The notes: generated by a model from the letters alone, not told the origin. A stretch of 64,000 nucleotides of DNA from Dethiothermospora halolimnae (GCF_037577855.1 NZ_JBAKFX010000009.1:38052-102051), one strand, 5' to 3'. Numbered from the stretch's first letter, positions 1-9,884 are shown. Made by a program: numbers and translations.

Positions 1-549
1 GAGGTTATTCCGTCAGACAAAGGAATTGAAGGAATTAGAGTAAATATAGGGGAACCGATATTTGATAACAATAAATTTCCAATAAATACTGAAAAATCTA
101 TAGTAATAGAAGAAAGTATTGAAGTAAATAATCAAGAATTTAAAATCTCTGCACTGTTTATAGGTACTATTCATGCCGTGATATTTGTAGCTAATCTAGA
201 TGAAATAGATATAAATACTATTGGACCATGTATAGAAAATAACTCTATGTTTCCAGAGAAAACCAATATAAACTTCTGTGAGGTTATAGATAATAAAAAT
301 CTGAAGGTTATAACTTGGGAGAGGGGAGCGGGATTAACCTTAGCCTGTGGAACAGGAGCAGCAGCTACTGCTGTTATAAGCTCAATAGTTAATAAAACTG
401 ATAATAACGTAAATGTTTATGTACCAGGAGGCTTATTGAAAATAGAAAAAACGGAAGCTGGAGTATATATGACAGGGCCAGCAGAACTTATATGTAAAGG
501 CAATTATAATTATACTAATTTAAGGAGTGATGAAGATGAAAAATGTTAA
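1..549 (+). CDS. dapF: Diaminopimelate epimerase, 3' part (5' end outside window)
   Basis: Interconverts LL- and meso-diaminopimelate in the cytoplasm, near the end of lysine/peptidoglycan precursor synthesis. The frame is open from base 1, so about 182 C-terminal residues are visible. The second catalytic-cysteine motif (ERGAG..LACGTGA) is at about 322-366. The first cysteine motif (CGNG) lies upstream of the window. An in-frame ATG/GTG around 178 is internal and is not a start. The stop overlaps the beginning of asd by 14 bases, so it is the head of the visible part of a dap operon. Confidence 0.93.
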   Translation, partial: EVIPSDKGIEGIRVNIGEPIFDNNKFPINTEKSIVIEESIEVNNQEFKISALFIGTIHAVIFVANLDEIDINTIGPCIENNSMFPEKTNINFCEVIDNKNLKVITWERGAGLTLACGTGAAATAVISSIVNKTDNNVNVYVPGGLLKIEKTEAGVYMTGPAELICKGNYNYTNLRSDEDEKC

Positions 550-1543
550 TTTAGCCATAGTTGGAGCAACAGGAATGGTGGGGAGAACATTTATTAAGAT
601 ACTTGAGGAAAGGAAATTTCCTGTTAATAAGATATATTTTTTGGCATCAGCTAAATCTAAGGGGGAAGTCCTTATATTTAGAGGTCAAGAGTATGTAGTT
701 GAGGAGCTTAATGAAGAGTCATTTGATAGAGATATTGATATAGCTTTATTTTCCGCAGGAGGTGAAGTAAGTAAAAGGTTTGCTCCAGTGGCTAGAGACA
801 AAGGAGTTATAGTTATTGACAACAGTAGTGCATGGAGGATGGATGTAGATGTACCATTAATTGTACCTGAGTCAAACCCACAGGATATAAAAGGGCATAA
901 TGGAATAATAGCTAACCCAAACTGTAGTACCATTCAAGCTATAGTACCATTAAAAGCATTAGATGATAAATTTAAAATTAAAAGAATAATTTATTCCACT
1001 TATCAGGCAGTATCTGGTTCAGGGGTAGAAGGATTAAAGGACCTTGAAGATGGAGTACAAGGACTAGAAAACTCAAAATACCCCCATCCCATAGCATTTA
1101 ATTGTCTTCCCCATATAGATGTATTTATGGATAATGGTTATACAAAGGAAGAAATGAAAATGATAGAAGAAACTAAAAAAATCCTTGGAAATGATGATTT
1201 AAAAATAACAGCAACAACAGTAAGGGTACCTGTAAGACATGGTCATAGTATATCTGTAAATATAGAATTTCAAAAGGATTTTGAATTGGAAGAAGTTTAT
1301 GACGTTTTAGAAAATACTAAAGGAGTAATAATAGAAGATAATCCTAAGGAAAATATTTATCCTATGCCAGTTAGGGCTGAAGGCACAGATGAAGTTTATG
1401 TAGGTAGAATTAGAAAGGATTATAGTATAGAAAATGGCCTTAACATATGGGTCGTGGCAGATAATATTAGAAAGGGAGCGGCTACAAATACAGTACAAAT
1501 AGCAGAATTGTTATTGGAGGATGATGATTATGACATTATTTAG
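536..1543 (+). CDS. asd: Aspartate-semialdehyde dehydrogenase
   Basis: Reduces aspartyl phosphate to aspartate semialdehyde, the branch metabolite for lysine/DAP. The N-terminal NADP-binding motif GATGMVG and the active-site cysteine in NPNCSTIQ (near residue 130) are both present. Length is 335 residues, normal for the family. Of the candidate starts GTG 527, ATG 530 and ATG 536, the last has the best spacing (8 bases) from AAGGAG at 522-527. It overlaps dapF upstream and dapA downstream, so it is translationally coupled in the lysine operon. Confidence 0.96.
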   Translation: MKNVNLAIVGATGMVGRTFIKILEERKFPVNKIYFLASAKSKGEVLIFRGQEYVVEELNEESFDRDIDIALFSAGGEVSKRFAPVARDKGVIVIDNSSAWRMDVDVPLIVPESNPQDIKGHNGIIANPNCSTIQAIVPLKALDDKFKIKRIIYSTYQAVSGSGVEGLKDLEDGVQGLENSKYPHPIAFNCLPHIDVFMDNGYTKEEMKMIEETKKILGNDDLKITATTVRVPVRHGHSISVNIEFQKDFELEEVYDVLENTKGVIIEDNPKENIYPMPVRAEGTDEVYVGRIRKDYSIENGLNIWVVADNIRKGAATNTVQIAELLLEDDDYDII

Positions 1544-2420
1544 AGGATCAGGAGTTGCATTAATAACTCCTTTTGATAGCAACGGTATTAATTATGAAAA
1601 ATTAGAAGAACTTATCTACTGGCATATAGAAAGAAAAACTGATGCAATTATAATATGTGGAACTACCGGAGAAACTCCCACTATGACTAAGGATGAAAAG
1701 AAGAAAATTATTAAATTTACTGTAGATAAAGTTAAGGGTAGGATTCCTGTTATTGCAGGTACAGGAAGCAATAATACTAAGGAAACTGTAGACTTAAGTA
1801 AACATGCACAGAAAGTAGGTGCAGATGGATTATTACTTGTAACACCCTATTATAATAAAACCACCCAAAGAGGGTTAATCCAGCACTATAGATTCATAGC
1901 AGATAGGGTAGATATACCTATTGTACTTTATAATGTTCCTGGAAGAACCGGGTTAAATATGTTACCAGAGACTGTAGCTGAACTTGCTAAACATCCTAAT
2001 ATACAGGGATTAAAGGAGGCCAGTGGTGATATTAGTCAGGTGGCAGAGATAGGAAGACTTTGTCCAGAGGATTTTGACATATATTCAGGAAATGATGATC
2101 AGATTGTACCCATATTATCCTTAGGGGGTAAAGGGGTAATATCAGTTGTGGCTAATATCTTACCAGAAGAAACCCATAATTTAGTTATAAGTTACTTAGA
2201 TGGAGAAGTAATTAAATCAAGGGACTTACAATTAAGTTTAAATGGACTGATCAATTCACTATTTATAGAAACTAACCCTATACCTATAAAAGAAGCAATG
2301 AACATTTTAGGAATGGAAGTGGGAGAAGTTAGACTGCCACTGGTAAAGATGGAAACAATAAATAGAAATATACTTATAGATAATTTAGAAGAGTTAGGAT
2401 TAAGTACTGGGAGGGAATGA
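1530..2420 (+). CDS. dapA: 4-hydroxy-tetrahydrodipicolinate synthase
   Basis: Condenses pyruvate with aspartate semialdehyde, the committed step of DAP synthesis. It is a TIM-barrel class I aldolase of 296 residues. GTTGETPT near residue 45, the tyrosine motif LYNVPGRTG near 135 and the Schiff-base lysine in LKEASGD near 163 are all present. Start ATG 1530 sits 9 bases after GGAGG (1516-1520). The upstream in-frame ATGs at 1521 and 1524 are too close to that site. It overlaps the asd stop by 14 bases. Confidence 0.96.
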   Translation: MTLFRGSGVALITPFDSNGINYEKLEELIYWHIERKTDAIIICGTTGETPTMTKDEKKKIIKFTVDKVKGRIPVIAGTGSNNTKETVDLSKHAQKVGADGLLLVTPYYNKTTQRGLIQHYRFIADRVDIPIVLYNVPGRTGLNMLPETVAELAKHPNIQGLKEASGDISQVAEIGRLCPEDFDIYSGNDDQIVPILSLGGKGVISVVANILPEETHNLVISYLDGEVIKSRDLQLSLNGLINSLFIETNPIPIKEAMNILGMEVGEVRLPLVKMETINRNILIDNLEELGLSTGRE

Positions 2421-2421
2421 T

Positions 2422-3180
2422 ATGATAAGGACTATTATTTATGGATGCAATGGAAAAATGGGTCAAGTTCTTAGCAAACAACTAATGAATAATGATGATT
2501 TTCAAATAATTTGTGGAATTGATAGAAATACTACTGAATACAATAATAATTATCCAGTATATAATAGCTTATACCAATATAAAGAAGAAGTAGATGTGAT
2601 AATAGATTTTTCCCATAGATCTTATTTAGATGAGATATTAGAGTATTCTTTGGATAATAAGATTCCTGTAGTCATAGCAACAACAGGATTCGATGATAAA
2701 GATTTAGATAAAATTAAAGGTGCCTCTAGAGAAGTTCCTATTCTTCATTCTTCCAATATGTCCCTAGGGATTAATGTACTATCAATGGTATTAAAACAAA
2801 TAAGTGAATTATTAGATGAGAATTTTGATATAGAAATTATAGAAAAACATCATAATAGGAAGATAGATGCCCCAAGTGGTACTGCATATTTATTGGCTAA
2901 TACTATAAACGACTCCTTAAAGAATAAGAAACAATATGTTTACGGAAGAGAAGGTGGAGATGCAAAAAGACAAGAAAGTGAAATTGGAATACATGCCCTT
3001 CGTGGTGGGACCATATCTGGAGAACATTCTGTTATTTTTGCAGGTCTTGATGAAGTAATAGAACTAAAACATACAGCATTATCTAAAAATATTTTTGCAG
3101 TTGGAGCTATGAGGGCTGCTAGATTTTTAGTTAATAAATCACCTGATTTGTACACTATGAATGATATCTTTAACATTTAA
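2422..3180 (+). CDS. dapB: 4-hydroxy-tetrahydrodipicolinate reductase
   Basis: NAD(P)H-dependent reduction to tetrahydrodipicolinate. The glycine-rich GCNGKMG is at the N terminus, and the substrate/catalytic motif EKHHNRKIDAPSGTA is near residues 140-155. Length is 252 residues, usual for DapB. It starts one base after the dapA stop, with GGGAGGGAAT as ribosome site, so it is firmly in the operon. Confidence 0.96.
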   Translation: MIRTIIYGCNGKMGQVLSKQLMNNDDFQIICGIDRNTTEYNNNYPVYNSLYQYKEEVDVIIDFSHRSYLDEILEYSLDNKIPVVIATTGFDDKDLDKIKGASREVPILHSSNMSLGINVLSMVLKQISELLDENFDIEIIEKHHNRKIDAPSGTAYLLANTINDSLKNKKQYVYGREGGDAKRQESEIGIHALRGGTISGEHSVIFAGLDEVIELKHTALSKNIFAVGAMRAARFLVNKSPDLYTMNDIFNI

Positions 3181-3213
3181 AGGTTATTAAACTAAAGAAA
3201 GGATGAAATACAA

Positions 3214-3951
3214 ATGAGTATTGAAAATAAAATAATTAGTAATGAAAAAAAGTTAGAGGATGCATATGAAATAGCTAGATTTATAAAGGAAGCAAAAAAA
3301 TCAACTCCAATAAAGTTATATATAAAAGGAGAACTAGAGAAGATTGATTTTAATGGGTTAAAAGTTTTTGGAGAAGGTAAATCAAGAATTGTATTTGGAG
3401 AATATGATGAAATAAAAAATATTCTTATAGACTATGAGGGAGAAATTGAGGACTTTCATATAGAAAATGATAGAAGAAATTCAGCTATTCCACTATTAGA
3501 CATAAAAGAAATTAATGCTCGAATTGAACCGGGAGCTATTATTAGAGACATGGTAAAAATAGGAGATAATGCAGTTATTATGATGGGATCAGTTATAAAC
3601 ATAGGTGCCGAAATCGGAGAAAACACTATGATTGATATGAATGTAGTGGTTGGAGCTAGAGGAACCATTGGGAAAAATGTCCATGTAGGTGCAGGGTCAG
3701 TTATAGCTGGGGTATTAGAGCCGCCTAGTAAGACTCCAGTTATTATTGAAGATAATGTACTTATAGGGGCAAATGCAGTTATATTAGAAGGTGTAAAAGT
3801 AGGAGCAGGAGCAGTAGTAGCTGCTGGGGCTATGGTTACTAGAGATGTACCTTCAAATAGTGTAGTTGCAGGTACTCCAGCAAGGATAATTAAAGAAAAG
3901 GATGCAAAAACAGCTGATAAGGTAAAAATTTTAGATGATTTAAGAAAATAA
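3214..3951 (+). CDS. dapH: Tetrahydrodipicolinate N-acetyltransferase
   Basis: Acetylates tetrahydrodipicolinate using acetyl-CoA. The C-terminal two thirds is a left-handed beta helix of hexapeptide repeats (IGDNAVIMMGSVINIGAEIG and following). The N-terminal domain is typical of DapH. Length is 245 residues. The succinyl and acetyl versions share this fold. The acetyl assignment rests on the size and on the following N-acetyl-DAP deacetylase and aminotransferase. ATG 3214 follows AAAGGA; the earlier ATG at 3203 is closed by a stop after four codons. Confidence 0.92.
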   Translation: MSIENKIISNEKKLEDAYEIARFIKEAKKSTPIKLYIKGELEKIDFNGLKVFGEGKSRIVFGEYDEIKNILIDYEGEIEDFHIENDRRNSAIPLLDIKEINARIEPGAIIRDMVKIGDNAVIMMGSVINIGAEIGENTMIDMNVVVGARGTIGKNVHVGAGSVIAGVLEPPSKTPVIIEDNVLIGANAVILEGVKVGAGAVVAAGAMVTRDVPSNSVVAGTPARIIKEKDAKTADKVKILDDLRK

Positions 3952-3990
3952 TTTTGGAAAGCCATAAGGAGAGTAATTGGGGGTTTTATT

Positions 3991-5187
3991 ATGAGAAATA
4001 TAATTATGGAGGATAGAAAATATATATTAAATGTTTATAAGAGAAATAAGTTAAAGATTGTAAAGGGTAAAGGATCCTATTTATATGATGAAAAGGGAGA
4101 TAAGTATTTAGATATGTATAGTGGAATTGCTGTAAATAATCTAGGATTAAGCAATCCAGATCTTTTGTCTAGAATAACCGAACAGGCATCTAAATATATC
4201 CATTTATCTAACTATTTTGTATCGGAACCTACAGTGAATCTTGCAAAGGTATTAGTTGAATCTAGTTTTGCTTCTAAAGTGTTTTTCACTAATTCAGGAA
4301 CCGAGTCAAATGAAGCAGCTATTAAATTGGCAAGAAAATTTGGTAAAAGTTATCATGAAGATAAGGTGGAAATACTTACTGCATATAATTCCTTTCATGG
4401 TAGAACAAATGGTAGTTTAGCTTTAACAGGGCAAGAAAAATATCAAAAAGATTTTAGACCTTTATTACCTAAAATAAACCACTTTAAATTCAATAGCATT
4501 GAAGAATTAACAGAAAAGGTTAATAAAAATACCTGTGGAGTATTTTTAGAAATAATTCAAGGTGAAGGCGGTATTAGAGAAGTTAGTGGGGAATTTATTG
4601 AAACCCTAGTGAAACTATCTAAGGAATATAATTTTTTAATTATAATAGATGAAATTCAAACAGGACTAGGTAGAACTGGGGACTTATTTGCCTATGAAAA
4701 GTTTGAACTTAGGCCCCATATAGTTACTTTAGCTAAATCTCTAGGAGGGGGGATGCCCTTAGGAGCAATGCTTGTCAGAGAAGATATAGAAGATATACTT
4801 AAGCCTGGAGACCATGGAAGCACATTTGGTGGTAATCCAGTAGCTTGTGCTGCTGGGGAGTATGTTATGGAAACAGTATTAAAAAAAGACTTTATAAATG
4901 AAGTTAGAAATAAAAGCGATTATATATTTAAAAGGCTAAAGGAACTGAAAGGTAAGTATTCTGATATCATTAAAGAACTTAGAGGAAGAGGTTTAATGAT
5001 TGGAATAGATGTTGGTGATTACGCTGAGGATATTAAGAGTAAGGCTTTAGATAAAAAATTATTATTAAATGTAACCAGTGGATCAGTTATAAGATTATTA
5101 CCTGCTCTCACTATTGAAACTAAAGAAATAAAAGAGTTTTTCACAAAATTTACTGAAATATTAAGTGAAATAGAAAAAAATATTTAA
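3991..5187 (+). CDS. Class III aminotransferase, probable N-acetyl-LL-DAP aminotransferase
   Basis: A PLP-dependent aminotransferase of the acetylornithine type (398 residues). FTNSGTESNEAA, the aspartate in IIDEIQTGLGRTG and the PLP lysine in TLAKSLGGGMPLGA are present. By sequence alone it resembles ArgD. Its position between dapH and the deacetylase argues that it transaminates N-acetyl-amino-oxopimelate in the acetylated lysine branch (inference). It could also serve arginine synthesis. ATG 3991 follows GGGGGT; ATG 4006 is an alternative without a clear ribosome site. Confidence 0.88.
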   Translation: MRNIIMEDRKYILNVYKRNKLKIVKGKGSYLYDEKGDKYLDMYSGIAVNNLGLSNPDLLSRITEQASKYIHLSNYFVSEPTVNLAKVLVESSFASKVFFTNSGTESNEAAIKLARKFGKSYHEDKVEILTAYNSFHGRTNGSLALTGQEKYQKDFRPLLPKINHFKFNSIEELTEKVNKNTCGVFLEIIQGEGGIREVSGEFIETLVKLSKEYNFLIIIDEIQTGLGRTGDLFAYEKFELRPHIVTLAKSLGGGMPLGAMLVREDIEDILKPGDHGSTFGGNPVACAAGEYVMETVLKKDFINEVRNKSDYIFKRLKELKGKYSDIIKELRGRGLMIGIDVGDYAEDIKSKALDKKLLLNVTSGSVIRLLPALTIETKEIKEFFTKFTEILSEIEKNI

Positions 5188-5203
5188 AGTAAGGAGGGTA
5201 AAT

Positions 5204-6352
5204 TTGGAAGATTTATTGACTAATATTAGTAATGAAGTAATAAAAATAAGAAGAAAATTACATCAAATACCGGAAATAGGATTTAAAGAATTTAAAACAT
5301 CCCGTTACATTAAAGAGAAATTAAAAGAATATGGATATGAAATAGAAGAAGTTGCAAAGACCGGCATTATAGCTATAAAAAAAGGAAAATCCAATAAAAA
5401 GGCCATCGCCTTTAGAGCAGATATGGATGGACTTATGGTTAATGAAAAGACAAATGTTATTTATAGCTCTATACATGAAGGGAAAATGCATGCATGTGGA
5501 CATGATGGCCATATGGCTATCCTATTGGGATTGGCTCTTTACTTATCAAAGATAAACAACATAGACAGAGATATAGTTCTTATATTTCAACCGGCAGAGG
5601 AAGGTCCAGGGGGGGCTAAGGTTATAGTAGATGAAGGATATTTAGATAAATATAATATTGGAGCTATCTTTGGACTCCATACATACCCTGGGATAGAAGA
5701 AGGAAAGATAGGTGTAAAAAGGGGCCCTCTTATGGCACAGAACGGAGAAATTAATATTGAGATAAAAGCTAAATCCAGTCATGGGGCAATTCCCCATAAG
5801 GGTATAGATGGTATTGTCATAGCTTCCCAATTGGTTCAATCCTATCAAAGTATTATAAGTAGAAATATAGATCCATTGGAGGGAGCTGTATTGACAATAG
5901 GTAAGATCAAAGGTGGAGAAGCTAGAAATGTTATTGCATCTAATATTAAATTGGAAGGAACAATGAGAGCTTTTAATCCTGAGGTTTATAATCTAGTAAA
6001 AGAAAGAATTTTAGACATTAATAAGGGTATGGAAAAGGCATTTAATTGTAAAATAGAAACGGATATAATAGACTTTTATCCCCCAGTAATAAATGATGAC
6101 AATCTATATACTACTGTTATAAATGCACTAGGGACAGAAGAAATAATTAATATTGATCCCATGATGATTTCAGAAGATTTTTCATATTATCAGCAAGCTA
6201 TACCGGGATTTTTTATGATGTTAGGATCTAGAAATATAAGTAAAGGGTTAATTCATCCCCTTCATAGTTGCTATTTCGATTTTAATGAAGGTATTTTAAT
6301 AGAAGGAGTAAAGGCTTATATTAAAATTTGTGAAGAATTGGAAGTTATCTGA
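5204..6352 (+). CDS. dapL: N-acetyldiaminopimelate deacetylase (M20 peptidase family)
   Basis: Removes acetyl from N-acetyl-LL-diaminopimelate, releasing LL-DAP for DapF. The M20 metal-binding motif MHACGHDGH is near residue 98, and AEEGPGG and FGLHTYPG follow. Length is 382 residues. The start is TTG 5204, five bases after a strong AAGGAGGG (5191-5198). It is the last gene of the dap operon and is followed within 25 bases by a terminator. Related M20 amidohydrolases act on other acyl amino acids; the operon context decides the call. Confidence 0.9.
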   Translation: MEDLLTNISNEVIKIRRKLHQIPEIGFKEFKTSRYIKEKLKEYGYEIEEVAKTGIIAIKKGKSNKKAIAFRADMDGLMVNEKTNVIYSSIHEGKMHACGHDGHMAILLGLALYLSKINNIDRDIVLIFQPAEEGPGGAKVIVDEGYLDKYNIGAIFGLHTYPGIEEGKIGVKRGPLMAQNGEINIEIKAKSSHGAIPHKGIDGIVIASQLVQSYQSIISRNIDPLEGAVLTIGKIKGGEARNVIASNIKLEGTMRAFNPEVYNLVKERILDINKGMEKAFNCKIETDIIDFYPPVINDDNLYTTVINALGTEEIINIDPMMISEDFSYYQQAIPGFFMMLGSRNISKGLIHPLHSCYFDFNEGILIEGVKAYIKICEELEVI

Positions 6353-6374
6353 GGAATTATAATTGTAATTATGT

Positions 6375-6403
6375 ATGGACTGGATATAACTAGTCCATTT
6401 TGA
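6375..6403 (+). terminator. Terminator of the dap operon
   Basis: ATGGACT (6375-6381) pairs with AGTCCAT (6392-6398), followed by a short T run. It lies 22 bases after the dapL stop. Confidence 0.65.
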
Positions 6404-6461
6404 TTTAGCTTATTTGGTATTTTGCTTAGTTTATTTCAGATTTTAGATTAACTTTTAGTTT

Positions 6462-6490
6462 TTGGGGGATTCGTAATCCCCCAACTTATT
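6462..6490 (+). terminator. Second hairpin in the dapL downstream gap
   Basis: TTGGGGGATT pairs with AATCCCCCAA around a three-base loop. The following T run is weak (CTTATTT), so it may be a backup terminator. The rest of the 329-base gap 6353-6681 holds no gene and no promoter I can defend. Confidence 0.4.
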
Positions 6491-6681
6491 TAACCATCAA
6501 TAGATAAGGACAAGGCATGTTTTATCTTATCCATTATATAGGCATATAAAAAATAAAGGAAAATGGAAACAAATGTAGAAAATCAATTAAATAGTATAGG
6601 TTAAAATATTATGTGAAAAAGAAACTGCCAATTCATTGGAAGTTTAAGTTAGTCATTGAATAAATCATAGGGGGGAAAAGA

Positions 6682-7296
6682 ATGTGGAATAAAATGTCTG
6701 AGCCATGGAAAGTATGTTTTGAAGAAGCATGGGAAGCCTATTGTAGTGGTTCAATACCAATAGGAGCAGTAATAGTTTCAAAGAATGGGGAAATTATATC
6801 CAAGGGAAGAAATATGATATATGAAGATATAAAGGAACCAAGACGATTAAGTAAAAGCAGGCTTGCCCATGCAGAAATGAATGCAATATATAACTGTGAA
6901 GAAGAAGTTAAGAATACTATAATATATTCAACAATGGAACCTTGTGTTATGTGCTTTGGAGCCATTGTAATGAATAGTATTAAAGAAGTTAATTATGCTG
7001 CAAGGGATGGAGTTGCCGGTGGAGTTAACTTAAAAAACTCTTTCATAGAAAAAAGGGGCATTAAAATAAATAAACATAATCCACAACTAGAAATAGTTCA
7101 ATTAGTGATAAAGACAGATTACATATACAGAAATAGGGGAGATAGAGCTGAGGAGTTATTAAGTGTTTGGGAAAAAACATGTCCAGTAGGGATACAAATA
7201 GGAAGACAATGGTATAAAGAGAATAGGTTATTAAAGTTTAAGGAAGATAAATATAGTATAGAGCAGATAATTGAAGAGATTAGTAAAAATATATAG
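6682..7296 (+). CDS. Nucleoside/cytidine deaminase-superfamily protein
   Basis: A zinc-dependent deaminase-fold enzyme. The zinc motifs HAEMNA (near residue 63) and PCVMC (near residue 89) are intact. It resembles TadA and guanine deaminase but is longer (204 residues), with an extra C-terminal part of about 60 residues, so tRNA adenosine deamination is not assured. ATG 6682 follows AGGGGGGAAAA. It lies two bases before the next frame and may be co-transcribed with it. The substrate cannot be told from sequence. Confidence 0.75.
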   Translation: MWNKMSEPWKVCFEEAWEAYCSGSIPIGAVIVSKNGEIISKGRNMIYEDIKEPRRLSKSRLAHAEMNAIYNCEEEVKNTIIYSTMEPCVMCFGAIVMNSIKEVNYAARDGVAGGVNLKNSFIEKRGIKINKHNPQLEIVQLVIKTDYIYRNRGDRAEELLSVWEKTCPVGIQIGRQWYKENRLLKFKEDKYSIEQIIEEISKNI

Positions 7297-7307
7297 GGGT
7301 GTTATTG

Positions 7308-8405
7308 TTGAAAAAATTTAAAATATATAAGTATAAAAGTTTTTGGATTATACTTATTATAATGATAATAGCATTTAAAAACTATCAGTATTTTAGACAT
7401 CGAGACCTTATATCAATCATAGATAAAAGTAATATTGTGGGGTCACAGAAGGTAATTATAAGGAGAAGTGATATGAGGGATTCGATTCACTATAACTTTG
7501 ATATAGATAATAAAAATGATATAGAAAAAATAATACAACTTATAAAGTCTATCGAAGTTAGAAGGTATAGTAGTGGACCCAGCGGTATCCGTTATAATGG
7601 GTGTGAGAATAGTATTGTTTTTGAAAATAAAGATAACATAATTAATATGGATATAATCGGGAATAATCATGTTAGCATTCGCTCATATCCCGACGATTTT
7701 GATTATAATACTTATAAAATAATTGGAAATATAGATGCTAGTTGTCTTGATGATATAATAGAAAAAAAGACTAAATATATAGAAAACAAGTCTGACAGTA
7801 GTTTTAATTTATATGACATATATGCAGTAGATAGAGATGGCTATTGGGATTATAAATTATCAGACGGCACACATATGTACAAAAATTTAGGGTTTAAAGA
7901 GATAAAAGATAATAAGATTAAGGTAAACATGAGATATGTTAAAGATAATATAGATAAAAGGGGAAAATATATAGATAGGATTAAAGAAAAGGAGATTGAA
8001 ATAATATCAAGTCAGCTTATCATAGACGATACTATGGTATTAAAAACTCCTTTAAAGAAGGGAAATACTTGGCAAACAAAAGTTAAGCTAAATATAGGTG
8101 GTGTGGAGGAAATTTATGATGCAACAGTTACCATAGAAGAAGTTACTAAAAAAATAGTTAAAACAAGTTTAGTAGTATCAGATCTAAAAAAGTTTAAAAA
8201 TAAAGAATATATAAGAACCCAGATATATCAAAAGAATTTTGGATTGATTTATGAGAAATATAATGATAAAAATGGTTTAAACCACGAAGTTAGATTAGAT
8301 AAAGTCTATAAATATTCTCTACGTGAATTTATAGATCCTAGAGAATATATGAAGCTAAATGATTTAGAGGTTATTGAGGATGATTTTAACTATATAGAAA
8401 AATAG
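7308..8405 (+). CDS. Unknown membrane-anchored protein
   Basis: I do not recognise a family. 365 residues. A basic N terminus (KKFKIYKYKS) is followed by one hydrophobic segment of about 15 residues, then a long hydrophilic extracytoplasmic part rich in K, D, I and Y. The stretch near residues 245-255 (LKTPLKKGNTWQT) resembles a motif common in secreted stalk-domain proteins. TTG 7308 is preferred because AGGGGTG (7295-7301) is six bases upstream; the GTG at 7299 is part of that ribosome site. It ends at a bidirectional terminator facing ychF. Confidence 0.6.
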   Translation: MKKFKIYKYKSFWIILIIMIIAFKNYQYFRHRDLISIIDKSNIVGSQKVIIRRSDMRDSIHYNFDIDNKNDIEKIIQLIKSIEVRRYSSGPSGIRYNGCENSIVFENKDNIINMDIIGNNHVSIRSYPDDFDYNTYKIIGNIDASCLDDIIEKKTKYIENKSDSSFNLYDIYAVDRDGYWDYKLSDGTHMYKNLGFKEIKDNKIKVNMRYVKDNIDKRGKYIDRIKEKEIEIISSQLIIDDTMVLKTPLKKGNTWQTKVKLNIGGVEEIYDATVTIEEVTKKIVKTSLVVSDLKKFKNKEYIRTQIYQKNFGLIYEKYNDKNGLNHEVRLDKVYKYSLREFIDPREYMKLNDLEVIEDDFNYIEK

Positions 8406-8411
8406 AGCAAT

Positions 8412-8439
8412 AAAAAACAGCCATTTTTGGCTGTTTTTT
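8412..8439. terminator. Bidirectional terminator between convergent genes
   Basis: AAAAAACAGCC (8412-8422) pairs with GGCTGTTTTTT (8429-8439). A/T runs on both sides serve either strand. The ychF stop codon (8438-8440 on the minus strand) is inside the hairpin. Confidence 0.85.
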
Positions 8440-9529
8440 ACACATTAAATCTAAATTCTACTACATCTCCATCTTTCATAACATAATCCTTACCTTCAAG
8501 TCTAACAAGACCTTTTTCCTTAGCAGCTGTCATACTTCCAGAATCACTTAAATCATCATAGTGAACAATTTCTGCTCTGATAAATCCTTGTTCCATATCG
8601 GTATGAATTTTACCTGCTGCTTGGGGAGCTTTAGTTCCTTTCTTTATAGTCCAAGCTCTAACTTCTTTAGGACCAGCAGTTAAGAAAGAAATAAGACCAA
8701 GTAATGAATAACTAGCTTTTATTAATTTGTCTAGACCTGATTCTTTAAGTCCTAGTTCCTCTAGGAACATATCCTTTTCTTCTTCATCTAGTTCTGATAT
8801 TTCAGATTCTATCTTTCCACAAACTGTTATAACTTCAGAGCCTTCTTTTTCAGCATAGTCTTTTAATACCTTAATATGTTCATTATTATTTTCATCTAAT
8901 ATATCTTCCTCAGACATATTAGCAGCATATAATACAGGCTTGTTTGATAAGAAGTTATAATGTTTCATAAGCTTAGCTTCATCTTCACTTAACTCCAAAC
9001 TTCTAACAGGTTTACTTTCTTCTAAAACTTCCACAGCTTTTTTAAGTACCTTTACTTCTTTAACTAAAGATTTATCGTTCCTAGCCATTTTTTCTATTTT
9101 TGCAAGACGTTTTGAAGCTATTTCTAAGTCAGAAAGTATTAATTCTAAATCAATTATTTCAATATCCCTTAAAGGATCTATATTTCCTTCAACATGGGTT
9201 ATATTTTCATCTTCGAAACACCTAACCACATGGACTATAGATTCAACTTCTCTTATATGAGATAAAAATTGATTTCCTAAACCTTCTCCTTTACTGGCAC
9301 CTTTAACTAATCCCGCTATATCAAAAAATTCTATAGCTGTAGGGACTTTCTTTTGAGAATCATACATTTTTTCAAGTACATCAAGTCGTTCATCTGGTAC
9401 TGAAACAACTCCAACATTTGGTTCTATAGTACAGAATGGATAGTTTGCTGATTCAGCTCCAGCTGAAGTGATTGCATTAAAAAGAGTGCTTTTACCTACA
9501 TTTGGTAATCCCACAATACCTAATTTCAT
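8438..9529 (-). CDS. ychF: Ribosome-associated ATPase/GTPase YchF (OBG family)
   Basis: A conserved translation-associated P-loop ATPase. N-terminal G1 motif GLPNVGKST, a G3-type motif DIAGLVKGASKGEGLGNQF with the typical insertion, and a C-terminal TGS-like domain after about residue 280. Length is 363 residues, normal. It is the only convincing minus-strand gene in the window. The minus-strand ribosome site AAGGAAG lies just upstream of the ATG at 9529. Confidence 0.95.
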   Translation of the reverse strand: MKLGIVGLPNVGKSTLFNAITSAGAESANYPFCTIEPNVGVVSVPDERLDVLEKMYDSQKKVPTAIEFFDIAGLVKGASKGEGLGNQFLSHIREVESIVHVVRCFEDENITHVEGNIDPLRDIEIIDLELILSDLEIASKRLAKIEKMARNDKSLVKEVKVLKKAVEVLEESKPVRSLELSEDEAKLMKHYNFLSNKPVLYAANMSEEDILDENNNEHIKVLKDYAEKEGSEVITVCGKIESEISELDEEEKDMFLEELGLKESGLDKLIKASYSLLGLISFLTAGPKEVRAWTIKKGTKAPQAAGKIHTDMEQGFIRAEIVHYDDLSDSGSMTAAKEKGLVRLEGKDYVMKDGDVVEFRFNV

Positions 9530-9654
9530 CTATATCTTCCTTTCAAATGTTAATAATATTATTATACAAGTTTATAGTATCAGACTAAATTATACATCAA
9601 CATTGGCTAAATTTCAATAAAGAATTAAATATTAGGGAGTAGGAGGTGATATAT

Positions 9655-9855
9655 ATGAATAGAGAGAAACAAGTTAGCTCCATAATCAATTATGTCGATA
9701 ATAATAAAAATTCAATAGAAAGTAAAAGAATATGTACAATGATACTGGGAGAAAAAGATAGGGAAGTTAATGATGAATTAATTAAAGAGCTCCATGCAAG
9801 GCTCCCAAGAGCTAAACAAGATGTATTAAATAGTTGTTATAACATTATAGAATAA
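9655..9855 (+). CDS. Unknown small protein
   Basis: 66 residues, hydrophilic, predicted mostly helical, no family recognised. ATG 9655 is six bases after a near-ideal AGGAGGTG (9641-9648), which is the main reason to believe in it. It is followed by a hairpin terminator, so it is probably a single-gene transcript. Confidence 0.6.
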   Translation: MNREKQVSSIINYVDNNKNSIESKRICTMILGEKDREVNDELIKELHARLPRAKQDVLNSCYNIIE

Positions 9856-9884
9856 TTGGATCTTATGATTATAGATTTTCTTCA

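Noticed and set aside
3456..3965. 169-codon minus-strand frame opposite dapH
   Set aside because: Produced by the repetitive hexapeptide codons of dapH; no independent support.
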